DNA of 64,000 nucleotides from SHLQ01 sp033344795 (lineage in GTDB: Bacteria; Actinomycetota; Acidimicrobiia; Acidimicrobiales; SHLQ01), in NCBI GenBank assembly GCA_033344795.1, contig JAWPMS010000001.1:1116001-1180000 (forward strand), read 5' to 3'. Made by a program: the position numbers and the translations under genes. The notes beneath the pieces are model-generated. The model was given only the letters and a program-made list of their open reading frames with translations, was not told where the DNA came from and did not search any database. Every line of letters begins with the position of its first letter. Position 1 is the first letter of the stretch. Positions 55,575 to 63,964 of this stretch are shown one piece after another.

Positions 55575-58500
55575 ATGTCCTACATGAAGTACGCGTGGGA
55601 ATCAGGCCGTATGGCGATGGCATGGAAAATTTGGTTCGGAGTCGCGATCACGCTGACGACGATCTATTTCGTCGTGGAGAAGTCCGCCACATCGAAGCTG
55701 GTGTTGTACAACGGCGTGGGACTCATGTCGATCGTGATGCTGCTCATCGGCGTCAAGGTCAACAAGCCCGACATGCTGAAGCCATGGCTGTGGTTCGCCG
55801 GCGGTCTGACCTCGTTCCTGACCGCCGACGTCATCTACTACCTCATCGAGCTTCGCTCGGGTGAGGCGGGACCACCATTCCCCAACTGGGCCGATGCGTT
55901 CTACCTGGGTATGTACCCGCTGATGATCCTTGGCCTGATCAAGCTGGTCCGAGCGGTAGCACCAGGTCGCAGTCGGGCAAGCCTCATCGACGGCGCCATC
56001 GTGGGCGTCGCAATGTTCGGCCTCATGTGGGTGTTGTTCGTCGACGAAGTCGTCACGTTCGAGCAGACCACCGCAGCTCTTGTCGTGTCGCTCGCCTACC
56101 CAGTGATGGATGTCATCCTTCTCGCTGTGGCAGCTCGCCTCCTGGTGACCGTGCACCTCACACACCCACCCTTCGCATTCATCGCCATCGCGATCGGCTC
56201 GTTGGCAATCGCCGACACGGGCTATCAGATCTACCTGACGAACGGAACCTTCCGGACAGGCCTTTGGGTCGATGCGTTCTGGCTGACGTTCTATGTGGGC
56301 TTCGGTGCCGCTGCTCTCCATCCGGCGCTGGGACGGACAACGCCCCAACAGCAGAATCAGGATCGTCTGACACCAATTCAGCTGGCGATCATGTTCATCG
56401 CAACGCTGAGCGTGCCGTTGGTCGACCTCTTCTGGGGCAACGCAGAAGACCGCACGGTCACGATCGCTGCGTCGGCGTTCCTCTTCCTACTGATCTTGAT
56501 TCGCATCTTCGACCTCATGAAGACGGTCGAGCAGGGTCGAGACCGACTGCGCCACGACGCCGAGCACGATTCTCTCACCGGCCTCGCCAACCGGGTTCGG
56601 TTCGCTGAACGCACCAAGGCATCGTTGGCCAAGGCCGATCAGAAGCACCCCGTCGCGGTGCTGTTCATCGACCTCGATGACTTCAAGACCGTCAACGACA
56701 GCCTCGGTCATCAAGCTGGCGACGAACTCCTCGCCGTCGTGGCGAAGCGTCTCGAGACCGTCGTTCGAGATGGCGACACGGTTGCCCGCTTCGGTGGCGA
56801 CGAATTCGCGGTGCTTCTCGAATCAGCGGTGGATCGACGCGATGCAATGAACGTTGCTCGCCGCGCCCTGGATTCGCTCGGTGAACCGATCGAGATCGGC
56901 GATCGCGCGGTGCGTGCTCTCGCCAGTATCGGCATCGCGATGGACATCGAAGGCAGCAGCGACGTCGACACGATGATGCGCAACGCAGACGTCGCCATGT
57001 ATCTGTCGAAGTCTCGTGGCAAGGGTCGCTACGAATTCTTCGAAGAAGCAATGCACGAGGAAGCCGTCGAACGCCTCGACCTGAAGGCCGATCTTCAGCG
57101 AGCCATCGACGACGAAGAATTCCTGCTCCACTATCAGCCGATCTTCAATCTCGAGAGCGGCAAGGTCGACCTCGTCGAGGCGCTCATCCGCTGGAAGCAC
57201 CCGGAACGTGGACTCGTCGACCCCGACCGGTTCATCTCTCTTGCCGAGGAGAACGGACTCATCGTTCCGATCGGCAACTGGGTGATCCGCGAGGCCTGCC
57301 GTCAAGCGGCTGCCTGGCACAAGATCCCCGGCTGCGAAGAGATCGACATCTCGATCAACCTGTCGATGCGCCAGCTGCAGGACGATCAGCTCATCAACAC
57401 GCTGACGAACGCCATTGCGGCCACCGGCGTGAACGCAAGCAACCTGGTGCTTGAAATCACCGAGTCGATGCTGGCCATCGACGCCGAACAGAGTGTGGGC
57501 ATTCTCGGCCAGCTCAAGACCATCGGCGTGAAACTCGCGATCGATGATTTCGGAACGGGCTACTCGTCGCTCAGCTACCTGAAGGCCTTCCCGGTTGACG
57601 CGATCAAGATCGACCGTTCGTTCATCAACGAGCTTCATCGCTCATCGACGTCATCTGCGCTCGTGGAAGCCGTCGTCAACCTGTCGACCGCACTCGGCGC
57701 GTACACGGTTGCCGAGGGCATCGAGTACTCCGACCAGGCCGACATCCTTCGACGTCTCGGCTGCGACCGCGGACAAGGCTTCTACTACTGCCGTCCGCTG
57801 CCAGGTCCTGCGCTGACGACTCTCTTCCGTGAACACCTCGACGATGAACTCGAGCCACTCGAGGCTTGGCGTCAGTCGGCAGAGAAGATTCAAGATCGCA
57901 GCTACGACACCGAAGTCCGCTTCGGCATGAACGAGATCCGAACGGTTTCCAAGGACATCGATGACCTGATCTCAGACCTCAAGATGCCCGTCATGTCGAG
58001 CTTCTCATGGCTGCAACACTGGTCGGAAGCGTTCACCAACTGGACCCCGATGATGGTCGAGGTACGCACGCCGCAGACGCAGCAGCTCGCAGCGTGCGCC
58101 ATGCTCGCCATCGACAAACGTGCGGAAGGGGCCACCGTTGTTGCGATGGGCCACAGCAGCTCGCTCTATGCCGGTCTGCCAGCACGCGACCCTGCCTCGG
58201 CGAAGGCATTGGCCAAGGCGATCGTCGCTGCTTTGAACGACGTGGCCGAGGTTTGGTCGCTCGATCTCGAACAGCTCCCGGATCACGATCCAACGCTTGG
58301 CTTTTTGAACGAGGAACTCGACAACGGTCAGTTGCTCCCCGAGCTCCGTGTCCCTCGCGTCGTGTTCTCGACCGCCCACAACGCCGACGAGGTGCTGAGC
58401 AAGAGCAAGCGCAAGCAACTCCGCAGGGCACGAGCGAAGATCGAGAACGACGGACTCGAGATGGTCATCGCATTCGACCGTGGTCGTGCCATCAGCGCTG

Positions 58501-58973
58501 AGCTGCTCGACGAGGTCGAGGCCGTGCACGTCTCTCGAGATCGTCACGCTCGCCGTAACAGTGACCTCGACCGACCTGCCGAGCGCGAGTTCTGGCGCCG
58601 CGTGGTCGAAGGTGGCCACGAGGAATGGGAGATCGAGATCGCGACGCTGCGTCTCGACGGCAACCTCGCCGCCTACGCAGTAGCGATCCTCGATGAGGAC
58701 GTCTATCGCATCTACGACGGCCGCATGAGCACCGACTGGCAGCACTACTCGCCAGGTCGACTCGTCGAGGCTGCTGCGCTGCAACGTGCACTCGCTGATC
58801 AGCGGTTCCAGGTACTCGACTGGATGTCGGGAATCGCCGCCGAGAAGCTGCTCACCACGAACTTCGCCGAGAGCCGTGCTCGTCTCGTCGCCACATCGGG
58901 CAGCCGTTCGATGAAGCCACGCCTGACGAAGACGGCGCTCAGCGAGGACAGCCAAGAAGCTGCAGCTGCCTGA
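55575..58973 (+). CDS. Membrane GGDEF-EAL c-di-GMP enzyme fused to a CelD/BcsL-type acetyltransferase domain
   Basis: 1132 aa. Residues 1-310 hold about eight membrane helices (sensor-like). GGDEF domain at about 325-490 with DDFKTVNDSLGHQAGDELL, the I-site RDGD five residues before FGGDEF (GG406DEF). EAL domain at about 505-760 with LVEALIRWKHPERGL (EAL about 533), NLSMRQ, LEITES, IDDFGTGYSSLSYL, KIDRSF, AEGIE, all expected metal and catalytic residues kept. Residues about 790-1100 resemble Acetyltransf_6/CelD-BcsL: SFSWLQHWSEAFTNWTP, KSKRKQLRRARAKI, EIATLRLDGNLAAYAVAILD, DWQHYSPGRLVEAAALQRAL and FQVLDWMSG. The protein may synthesise, degrade and respond to c-di-GMP while acylating a polysaccharide or lipid head group. 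Confidence 0.9.
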   Translation: MSYMKYAWESGRMAMAWKIWFGVAITLTTIYFVVEKSATSKLVLYNGVGLMSIVMLLIGVKVNKPDMLKPWLWFAGGLTSFLTADVIYYLIELRSGEAGPPFPNWADAFYLGMYPLMILGLIKLVRAVAPGRSRASLIDGAIVGVAMFGLMWVLFVDEVVTFEQTTAALVVSLAYPVMDVILLAVAARLLVTVHLTHPPFAFIAIAIGSLAIADTGYQIYLTNGTFRTGLWVDAFWLTFYVGFGAAALHPALGRTTPQQQNQDRLTPIQLAIMFIATLSVPLVDLFWGNAEDRTVTIAASAFLFLLILIRIFDLMKTVEQGRDRLRHDAEHDSLTGLANRVRFAERTKASLAKADQKHPVAVLFIDLDDFKTVNDSLGHQAGDELLAVVAKRLETVVRDGDTVARFGGDEFAVLLESAVDRRDAMNVARRALDSLGEPIEIGDRAVRALASIGIAMDIEGSSDVDTMMRNADVAMYLSKSRGKGRYEFFEEAMHEEAVERLDLKADLQRAIDDEEFLLHYQPIFNLESGKVDLVEALIRWKHPERGLVDPDRFISLAEENGLIVPIGNWVIREACRQAAAWHKIPGCEEIDISINLSMRQLQDDQLINTLTNAIAATGVNASNLVLEITESMLAIDAEQSVGILGQLKTIGVKLAIDDFGTGYSSLSYLKAFPVDAIKIDRSFINELHRSSTSSALVEAVVNLSTALGAYTVAEGIEYSDQADILRRLGCDRGQGFYYCRPLPGPALTTLFREHLDDELEPLEAWRQSAEKIQDRSYDTEVRFGMNEIRTVSKDIDDLISDLKMPVMSSFSWLQHWSEAFTNWTPMMVEVRTPQTQQLAACAMLAIDKRAEGATVVAMGHSSSLYAGLPARDPASAKALAKAIVAALNDVAEVWSLDLEQLPDHDPTLGFLNEELDNGQLLPELRVPRVVFSTAHNADEVLSKSKRKQLRRARAKIENDGLEMVIAFDRGRAISAELLDEVEAVHVSRDRHARRNSDLDRPAEREFWRRVVEGGHEEWEIEIATLRLDGNLAAYAVAILDEDVYRIYDGRMSTDWQHYSPGRLVEAAALQRALADQRFQVLDWMSGIAAEKLLTTNFAESRARLVATSGSRSMKPRLTKTALSEDSQEAAAA

Positions 58974-59325
58974 CCCGCAGTTGGTCTCCAAGTACTGGTC
59001 CCAAGTGGTTCCGGTGCTGTAGGTGCACAGCTTCGCCCTCCCCGTTGCGCATCGCTTCGCTCGCTTCACTAGAAGTCGGGCTGCGCTGCACCCCTACATC
59101 TCCGACTCTCCTACGTTCCACCATTCGGCTTCCCACCGGGTCGACTGGGCAGCCTTCCGCTGAGTTGGGTTGCAGGTCGGCGGCAAGACTGGGGCCGTTC
59201 CGGGATGGGTGGTGCGGCGTAGTCCGACTTTCAGTGGAGCGAAGCGGAACGGGGAGGACGAAGACGTGCCGCCCGGTCCGGACAGAGGCCTTGGTCTTGC
59301 CGCCGACCGGCTGAGGCGTCCGCAC
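58974..59325. other. Intergenic region dominated by inverted repeats
   Basis: No credible gene. Contains a long imperfect inverted repeat (59031-59100 against 59200-59263) and a perfect 15-bp inverted repeat (59175-59189 against 59294-59308). It lies between the convergent GGDEF-EAL and RecQ genes and could contain terminators for both. Confidence 0.6.
59031..59263. repeat. Long imperfect inverted repeat
   Basis: Left arm 59031-59100 begins CTTCGCCCTCCCCGTTGCGC; the complement of the right arm (59200-59263) begins CTTCGTCCTCCCCGTTCCGC. They share CTCCCCGTT, TTCGCTC, CACT and AAGTCGG in the same order, with small gaps (the left arm has two 4-base insertions). The reverse complement of the 12-base word GGAGCGAAGCG also occurs near 46056. 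Confidence 0.65.
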
Positions 59326-61452
59326 TCAGCGGGTCTGTAGGACGAAGGGGAGTACCGGGCCCGAGCCGGCTTCTTGAAGCAGGTGCGCGGCGACCGTGAT
59401 GGTCCAGCGACTGTCCGCGGTGTCGTCGATGAGCAGCACGGGTGTTGATCGAAGGGACTCATCGGGAAGCTCTGCGACGTCGACGTCGAGCAGGCCCCAG
59501 ACGTTGGCGAGCTGAAAGGCGCTGTTCGACTGCTCGGCCTGCCATCCGGCGCTCTGGTTGCGGACCAGCCCGCGGTGAACCGGCAACTTGCCGAGCTTGC
59601 CCACTTCGGCGGCCAGGGTGTCGATGACGACCCCGTTGCGCCGCGATGGCATCGTGCAGATCCAGCCGGGTCGCTGTTCCCACTCCCAGCGCCGCAGGAT
59701 GCCGACGATCCCATTCACGAGCTCGGGTGAAATCGTGGTGCTCGAGCCATCGAGCAACGACGCCACCTGGGGCCCCCAACCACCATCACCCAACCGGCTG
59801 AGCGCTCGACCCATGCGCGCTTGGCGAGCCGGCGCGATCTTGCCCTTCGGTTCATCGAGACCCGGCGCCCATTGCCGGCGCGGCTCAACGGCGATGTCGA
59901 CTCCTCGAAGGTGATCTCGCGCATCTTGGGCACCAGAGCTGACCTCGGAACTCAAGCGCAGCGGCTTCCCGAGCCGAAGCAGGCATCGATCGCAGCGGTC
60001 ACAGTCATCCGCCTCGGCGTCGTCGAGCAAGTCTCGGAGATACCGAAGGCGACAACCTTCGTGCGATGCGTATTGGCGCATCTGCTCGCTCTCGACCGAA
60101 CGCAGCTCGCGGAGCCGATCGGCCAACTCGCCGTCGTAGGTCCATGCCTGTGATGAGCGCAACCAACCACCCTTCGCTCGCGTGACCGCGCCTTGCACAT
60201 CGAGGATGCTCAGAAGCGTGTTGAGCCGCGTCCGCCCCATGTTGACCACCGCTTCGAGGCGTGGGATCGACATGGCGGACTTCGTGTCGAGTTCGGACAG
60301 GACCCGCGTGCACACCTCTTCGCTCGGCATCGAAACCGACTCGAACCATTTCCAGATGCGTTCGTCTTCGCGGGGTCGAGGCAGGGCGATGACCTCGGCG
60401 TGTTCGATACCACGCCCCGCTCGGCCGATCTGCTGGTAGTAGGCAACAGGTGTCGGTGGAAGCCCGAGGTGGATACAGAACGCCATGTCAGATTTGTCGA
60501 AGCCCATACCAAGAGCGCTCGTGGCCACCAGGGCCTTGAGCTCGTTGTTGCGCAGGCGGCACTCGAGACGCTCGCGATCTTCAGGCGTGGTCGAACCCGA
60601 GTAGGCCGCCACATCGTGGCCCCGCTGTCGCAGCCAATCAGCAGCAGTGATCGCCTGGTCGACGGTGAGGGCGTAGATGATGCCCGAACCTTCGATGTCT
60701 CCGAGGTTGTCGGCGACCCACGCAAGGCGCTCGGCGTCGTCGTCGAGTTCGATCACGCTGCAGTGCAGCGACGCACGGTCGAGGCTGGTGCGCAAGACCA
60801 CGGTGTCGGAACCGAGTTGGGAGGCGACGTCGTCGGTGACTCGCTGATTCGCTGTCGCCGTCGTGGCAAGGATCGGGGCCCATTCGGGAAGCTCGGCGAT
60901 GACCGTGCGCAGTCTCAGATAGTCGGGACGGAAGTCATGACCCCAGTCGGATATGCAATGTGCCTCGTCGCACACAAGTGCGAACGGTCGGGCCAACATC
61001 ATCGAGAACACCCGCTTGCGAAAGCCGGGGTTTGCGAGGCGTTCGGGCGCGATGAGCAAAAGGTCGATCTCATCGGCGAGCAAGGCGTCTTCGATCTCGC
61101 CCCAATCATCGGTGTTTGCCGAGTTGATCGTCTCGGCTCGAAGGCCCAGCGTGGCCGCAGCGGCAACCTGGTCGCGCATCAGCGCCAACAGGGGTGAGAT
61201 GACGATGCTCGGCCCCCACCCGCGATCGCGAAGCATCTTTGTACTCGAGAAGTAGACGGCCGACTTTCCGAACCCGGTGCGGGCGACGAGCAGCGTGCGT
61301 TTCCGATTGGCGACGACGGCTTGCACGGCTTCGAGTTGTTCTGGTCGCGGCACGGCATCGGGCCCTGCGAGCAAGCGCACGTGTGCGGTGAGCTCGGCCT
61401 CAACCTCCTCGGGGGTCGGGCGGAGGGGCTCGATGAGTGCAGCGGTCGCCAT
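59326..61452 (-). CDS. RecQ-family DNA helicase with C-terminal phosphoribosyltransferase-like domain
   Basis: 708 aa. Helicase motifs: VARTGFGKSAVYF (Walker A), CDEAHCISDWGHDFRPDYLRL (DEAH), TATANQRV, VATSALGMGFDKSDMAFCIHLG and QQIGRAGRG; a RecQ zinc-binding region with CRLRYLRD...CDRCDRC. Beyond about residue 560 the sequence leaves RecQ and ends in a PRPP-binding loop, VLLIDDTADSRWTITVAAHLL, preceded by HRGLVRNQSAGWQAEQSNSAF, as in ComF-like phosphoribosyltransferases. RecQ-PRTase fusions are known in actinobacteria; their reaction is unknown. Two genes downstream... SoxR lies 32 bases upstream on the same strand. Confidence 0.87.
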   Translation of the reverse strand: MATAALIEPLRPTPEEVEAELTAHVRLLAGPDAVPRPEQLEAVQAVVANRKRTLLVARTGFGKSAVYFSSTKMLRDRGWGPSIVISPLLALMRDQVAAAATLGLRAETINSANTDDWGEIEDALLADEIDLLLIAPERLANPGFRKRVFSMMLARPFALVCDEAHCISDWGHDFRPDYLRLRTVIAELPEWAPILATTATANQRVTDDVASQLGSDTVVLRTSLDRASLHCSVIELDDDAERLAWVADNLGDIEGSGIIYALTVDQAITAADWLRQRGHDVAAYSGSTTPEDRERLECRLRNNELKALVATSALGMGFDKSDMAFCIHLGLPPTPVAYYQQIGRAGRGIEHAEVIALPRPREDERIWKWFESVSMPSEEVCTRVLSELDTKSAMSIPRLEAVVNMGRTRLNTLLSILDVQGAVTRAKGGWLRSSQAWTYDGELADRLRELRSVESEQMRQYASHEGCRLRYLRDLLDDAEADDCDRCDRCLLRLGKPLRLSSEVSSGAQDARDHLRGVDIAVEPRRQWAPGLDEPKGKIAPARQARMGRALSRLGDGGWGPQVASLLDGSSTTISPELVNGIVGILRRWEWEQRPGWICTMPSRRNGVVIDTLAAEVGKLGKLPVHRGLVRNQSAGWQAEQSNSAFQLANVWGLLDVDVAELPDESLRSTPVLLIDDTADSRWTITVAAHLLQEAGSGPVLPFVLQTR

Positions 61453-61483
61453 GAGGGTCAGACCCTACGACGTCGCGCTGACA

Positions 61484-61957
61484 TCAGCTGGGGAGGTCGC
61501 TCGGAGAATCGCCCAGCAGATATCGCGGACCATCACCAAGGGACGCGGCGCCGTCGTCGATGTTGTAGATACCGCAGTTCTCGAGCGACAGACATCCGCA
61601 GCCGATGCAGCCGTCGAGCTTGTTGCGCAGCAGGGTCAGATCGGCGATGCGCTGGTCGATCTCATCGGCAAAACCAACCGCCATTCGATTCCAGTCGCGT
61701 TCGGTTGGCGTGCGTTCGTTCGGCAACGACTCGAGATGCGCCTTGATCTCGTCGAGCGAATAGCCAAGCCGCTGACAGATCCGAACGAACGACAGCCGCC
61801 GCATCGCAGAGCGACGAAAGCGTCGATGACCCGATGAGGCTCGCTCTGACGAGACCAGCCCAACCGATTCGTAGAAACGAATCGCTGACACCGCGAGGCC
61901 GGTGTGCTCCGCGACAGCACCGATCGACATGGGAGGGTCTTCGCGTCGCTGGCTCAC
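61484..61957 (-). CDS. soxR: SoxR-type MerR regulator with [2Fe-2S] site
   Basis: 157 aa, GTG 61957 (an internal ATG at 61930 is possible). MerR HTH with SIGAVAEHTGLAVSAIRFYESVGLVSSER and SGHRRFRRSAMRRLSFV. The dimer helix is followed by CIGCGCLSLENC, the CX2CXCX5C ligand set of the SoxR iron-sulfur sensor. It would be activated by redox-cycling compounds. A half-site CTCAAGT lies just upstream (about 61994-62000). Confidence 0.92.
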   Translation of the reverse strand: MSQRREDPPMSIGAVAEHTGLAVSAIRFYESVGLVSSERASSGHRRFRRSAMRRLSFVRICQRLGYSLDEIKAHLESLPNERTPTERDWNRMAVGFADEIDQRIADLTLLRNKLDGCIGCGCLSLENCGIYNIDDGAASLGDGPRYLLGDSPSDLPS

Positions 61958-62003
61958 GTGTCTTGTCGTCGTGGGATTCGAGATCTACACATTACTTGAG
62001 ATG

Positions 62004-62720
62004 TTACTGTGCCGATTCCCAGACGATCACCTCGGAGTCGCCGACGCTCTCGAGCGAGACCTCGCCGGCATCGGTCAGCCGGACGGCATCCCCCGCGGTC
62101 AGGGCGTGGTCAGCAAATCGAGCGTCACCCTTGGCGATGAACAGGTGAACACGATGCGCGTCGGGAAGATCAACGGTCTCGCCGTCGCCAAGCCGTCCCG
62201 CCCACATCACCGCAGCGCTCTGGTGAATCGTGATGGCACCCTCGTGCCCGCGCCCGGATGCGACGGCAACCAGCCCTCCCCCGTCGAGCGCATCGTTGAG
62301 ATCACGCTCCTCGTAACTCGGAGCGATGCCGTCCGTGTCTGGAAGCACCCACATCTGGATGAAGTGCACCGGCTCACTTTCGCTGCCGTTCATCTCGGAA
62401 TGTGTGATCCCGGATCCCGCGGACATTCGTTGTGCGAGACCAGGGTAGAGGCGTCCGTGGTTGCCCTCGGAGTCTCGGTGCTCGAGCTGGCCCTCCAGCA
62501 CCCAGGTGACGATTTCCATGTTCTGGTGCGCGTGCGGGGTGAAACCCTTGCCCGGCGCGACCCAGTCATCGTTGTGCACGATCAGCAGGCCGTGGCCGAC
62601 GTTGTCGGGGTCATAGTGGGGCCCGAAGCTGAAGCTGTGCTTGGAGTCGAGCCATCCGATGTTTGTCGGGAATCGGTCGGCTGCGGGGCGTACGTCGACG
62701 GTGGCCGGAGAGGTGGACAT
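62004..62720 (-). CDS. Pirin-family protein
   Basis: 238 aa from ATG 62720 (AAAGGA 6 bases upstream). Two-domain cupin pirin with metal motifs FTPHAHQNMEIVTWVLEGQLEHRDSEGN (H-x-H) and SAGSGITHSEMN. Pirins are iron-dependent, often quercetinase-like or redox-linked regulators. Located next to soxR and a MarR-type palindrome, so redox or phenolic-compound response is plausible. Confidence 0.9.
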   Translation of the reverse strand: MSTSPATVDVRPAADRFPTNIGWLDSKHSFSFGPHYDPDNVGHGLLIVHNDDWVAPGKGFTPHAHQNMEIVTWVLEGQLEHRDSEGNHGRLYPGLAQRMSAGSGITHSEMNGSESEPVHFIQMWVLPDTDGIAPSYEERDLNDALDGGGLVAVASGRGHEGAITIHQSAAVMWAGRLGDGETVDLPDAHRVHLFIAKGDARFADHALTAGDAVRLTDAGEVSLESVGDSEVIVWESAQ

Positions 62721-62760
62721 GAGGTTCCTTTGGGAAGAAGGTCTGATGCGTTCCTCAGTA

Positions 62761-62778
62761 TAGTTCAAGTTTGAACTA
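62761..62778. promoter_or_regulatory. Perfect palindrome TAGTTCAA-GT-TTGAACTA
   Basis: 18-bp 8+2+8 palindrome between the pirin start and the VOC gene; its right end covers the VOC stop codon. The TTGAA/TTCAA half-site form is characteristic of MarR/DUF24-type repressors that often control pirin genes. About 40 bases upstream of the pirin ATG. Confidence 0.6.
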
Positions 62779-63204
62779 GTTGCTCTCGACGTCCCCTTCA
62801 GGCTCCAGTGAGCCGCCAATGCGAAGGAGGTTTCCGTCGGCATCGAGGAGCGCAAACTCACGCAAGCCGTAGTCCGTGTCGACCGGCGGCAACACCCGCC
62901 CCGCCTTCCCTGCGACCACCGCGAACCCCGACGACTCAGCGACGACCTCCCACGCCGAGTGCAGGGAATTGACCGGCTCGACCGAACCGAACCGGATGTA
63001 CACCGCATGATCGTTTGCCTTCGATTTCACTTTGCCGGCGCCGTAGAAATGCAACTCGATGCCAACCGGGTGCTCGAGGATCAGATAGTTCGTGCCGAAT
63101 CGATTCGATTCGACGAACCCCAGCGTCGCGTAGAACGCCGCGGTTCGCTCGAAATCGCTGCTGGGAAAGACCGGGATCTGCGTGGGTGTTTGAGGGGTCG
63201 CCAT
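62776..63204 (-). CDS. VOC (glyoxalase/bleomycin-resistance) family protein
   Basis: 142 aa from ATG 63204. Single VOC fold with FPSSDFERTAAFYATLGFVESN, YLILEHPVGIELHFYG and REFALLDADGNLLRIG. One His (ELHF) and one Glu candidate for metal. Bleomycin-binding (Ble-like) or glyoxalase-like activity is possible; function unassigned. Confidence 0.86.
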   Translation of the reverse strand: MATPQTPTQIPVFPSSDFERTAAFYATLGFVESNRFGTNYLILEHPVGIELHFYGAGKVKSKANDHAVYIRFGSVEPVNSLHSAWEVVAESSGFAVVAGKAGRVLPPVDTDYGLREFALLDADGNLLRIGGSLEPEGDVESN

Positions 63205-63218
63205 CCCTCTGGTTTAGC

Positions 63219-63890
63219 TCAGAACGACGATCCCGTGAGGGCTGCCGCCAGCTCGACGAAGTCGTTGACCGACACGTCTGCGGGCGGATAGCTATCGGCA
63301 TAGTGCATGTGCGGGCGCCGAACGTAGGCCGTGCGAAGGCCCACGCTTCGAGCACCTTGCAAGTCCCAATCGTGACACGCCACGAGCCACGTGTGCTCGG
63401 GGTCTGCTCCGCCGATCTCGAGTGCGTGCAGATACGGCGCGCGGTGTGGCTTGAATCGTTGCACCAAGTCGACCGACAGGATTTCGTCGAAGAGATGCCC
63501 GAGCCCGTTGCCGTCGACTTGGGCGGTCACGCCAGCGAGCGAGCTGTTCGTCAGCGGCATCGTCTTCCATCCCGCTTCCCGCAGTGACTCGAGTCCCTCC
63601 ACCACGTCTGGATATGGAGCGATCGCTGCCAGAGACGCTCCCACGCGAGGCACAGCGTCCGCCGCCAATGTCCGATCGATCGAGGCCGCAGTGGTTCGCA
63701 ACGCCGAGGGCGCCAACACCCCGAAGTCCTGATAGCTGTCGGTGATCGCAGACGTCATCGCCAACTGGAGGAGCTTCTGAAACCACATCGTGAAGCCGTG
63801 CTCACTCCCGAGCACGTCATTCACCGTCGCTCGCACGTCCGCGAGATCGAGGGTGGTTTCGTTCATGTCGAACAGCGCAACGTTGGTCAT
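63219..63890 (-). CDS. HAD-family hydrolase (haloacid dehalogenase type II)
   Basis: 223 aa from ATG 63890. HAD motif I is VALFDMNETTLDLADV, with Asn where phosphatases carry the second Asp; this ETTLDL form is common among type II 2-haloacid dehalogenase-like proteins. Motif II TMPLTNSSL, motif III Lys in VQRFKPHRAPYLHAL, motif IV HTWLVACHDWDLQGARSVG. Likely acts on small organic acids or is a dehalogenase; exact substrate unproven. Confidence 0.86.
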   Translation of the reverse strand: MTNVALFDMNETTLDLADVRATVNDVLGSEHGFTMWFQKLLQLAMTSAITDSYQDFGVLAPSALRTTAASIDRTLAADAVPRVGASLAAIAPYPDVVEGLESLREAGWKTMPLTNSSLAGVTAQVDGNGLGHLFDEILSVDLVQRFKPHRAPYLHALEIGGADPEHTWLVACHDWDLQGARSVGLRTAYVRRPHMHYADSYPPADVSVNDFVELAAALTGSSF

Positions 63891-63929
63891 GGGTCATGTG
63901 TAGTCCCGTCCCCACGATTTCCGAAATTT

Positions 63930-63964
63930 GCAGGCTGCTGGGCCGGATTGGCCCAGCAGCCTGC
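63930..63964. terminator. Strong hairpin near the right edge
   Basis: Perfect 15-bp stem GCAGGCTGCTGGGCC / GGCCCAGCAGCCTGC with loop GGATT, and short A/T runs on both sides (AAATTT and AAAATT). It may be a terminator for a gene beyond the window that reads toward the HAD start, or bidirectional. Adjacent coding context is cut off. Confidence 0.55.
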
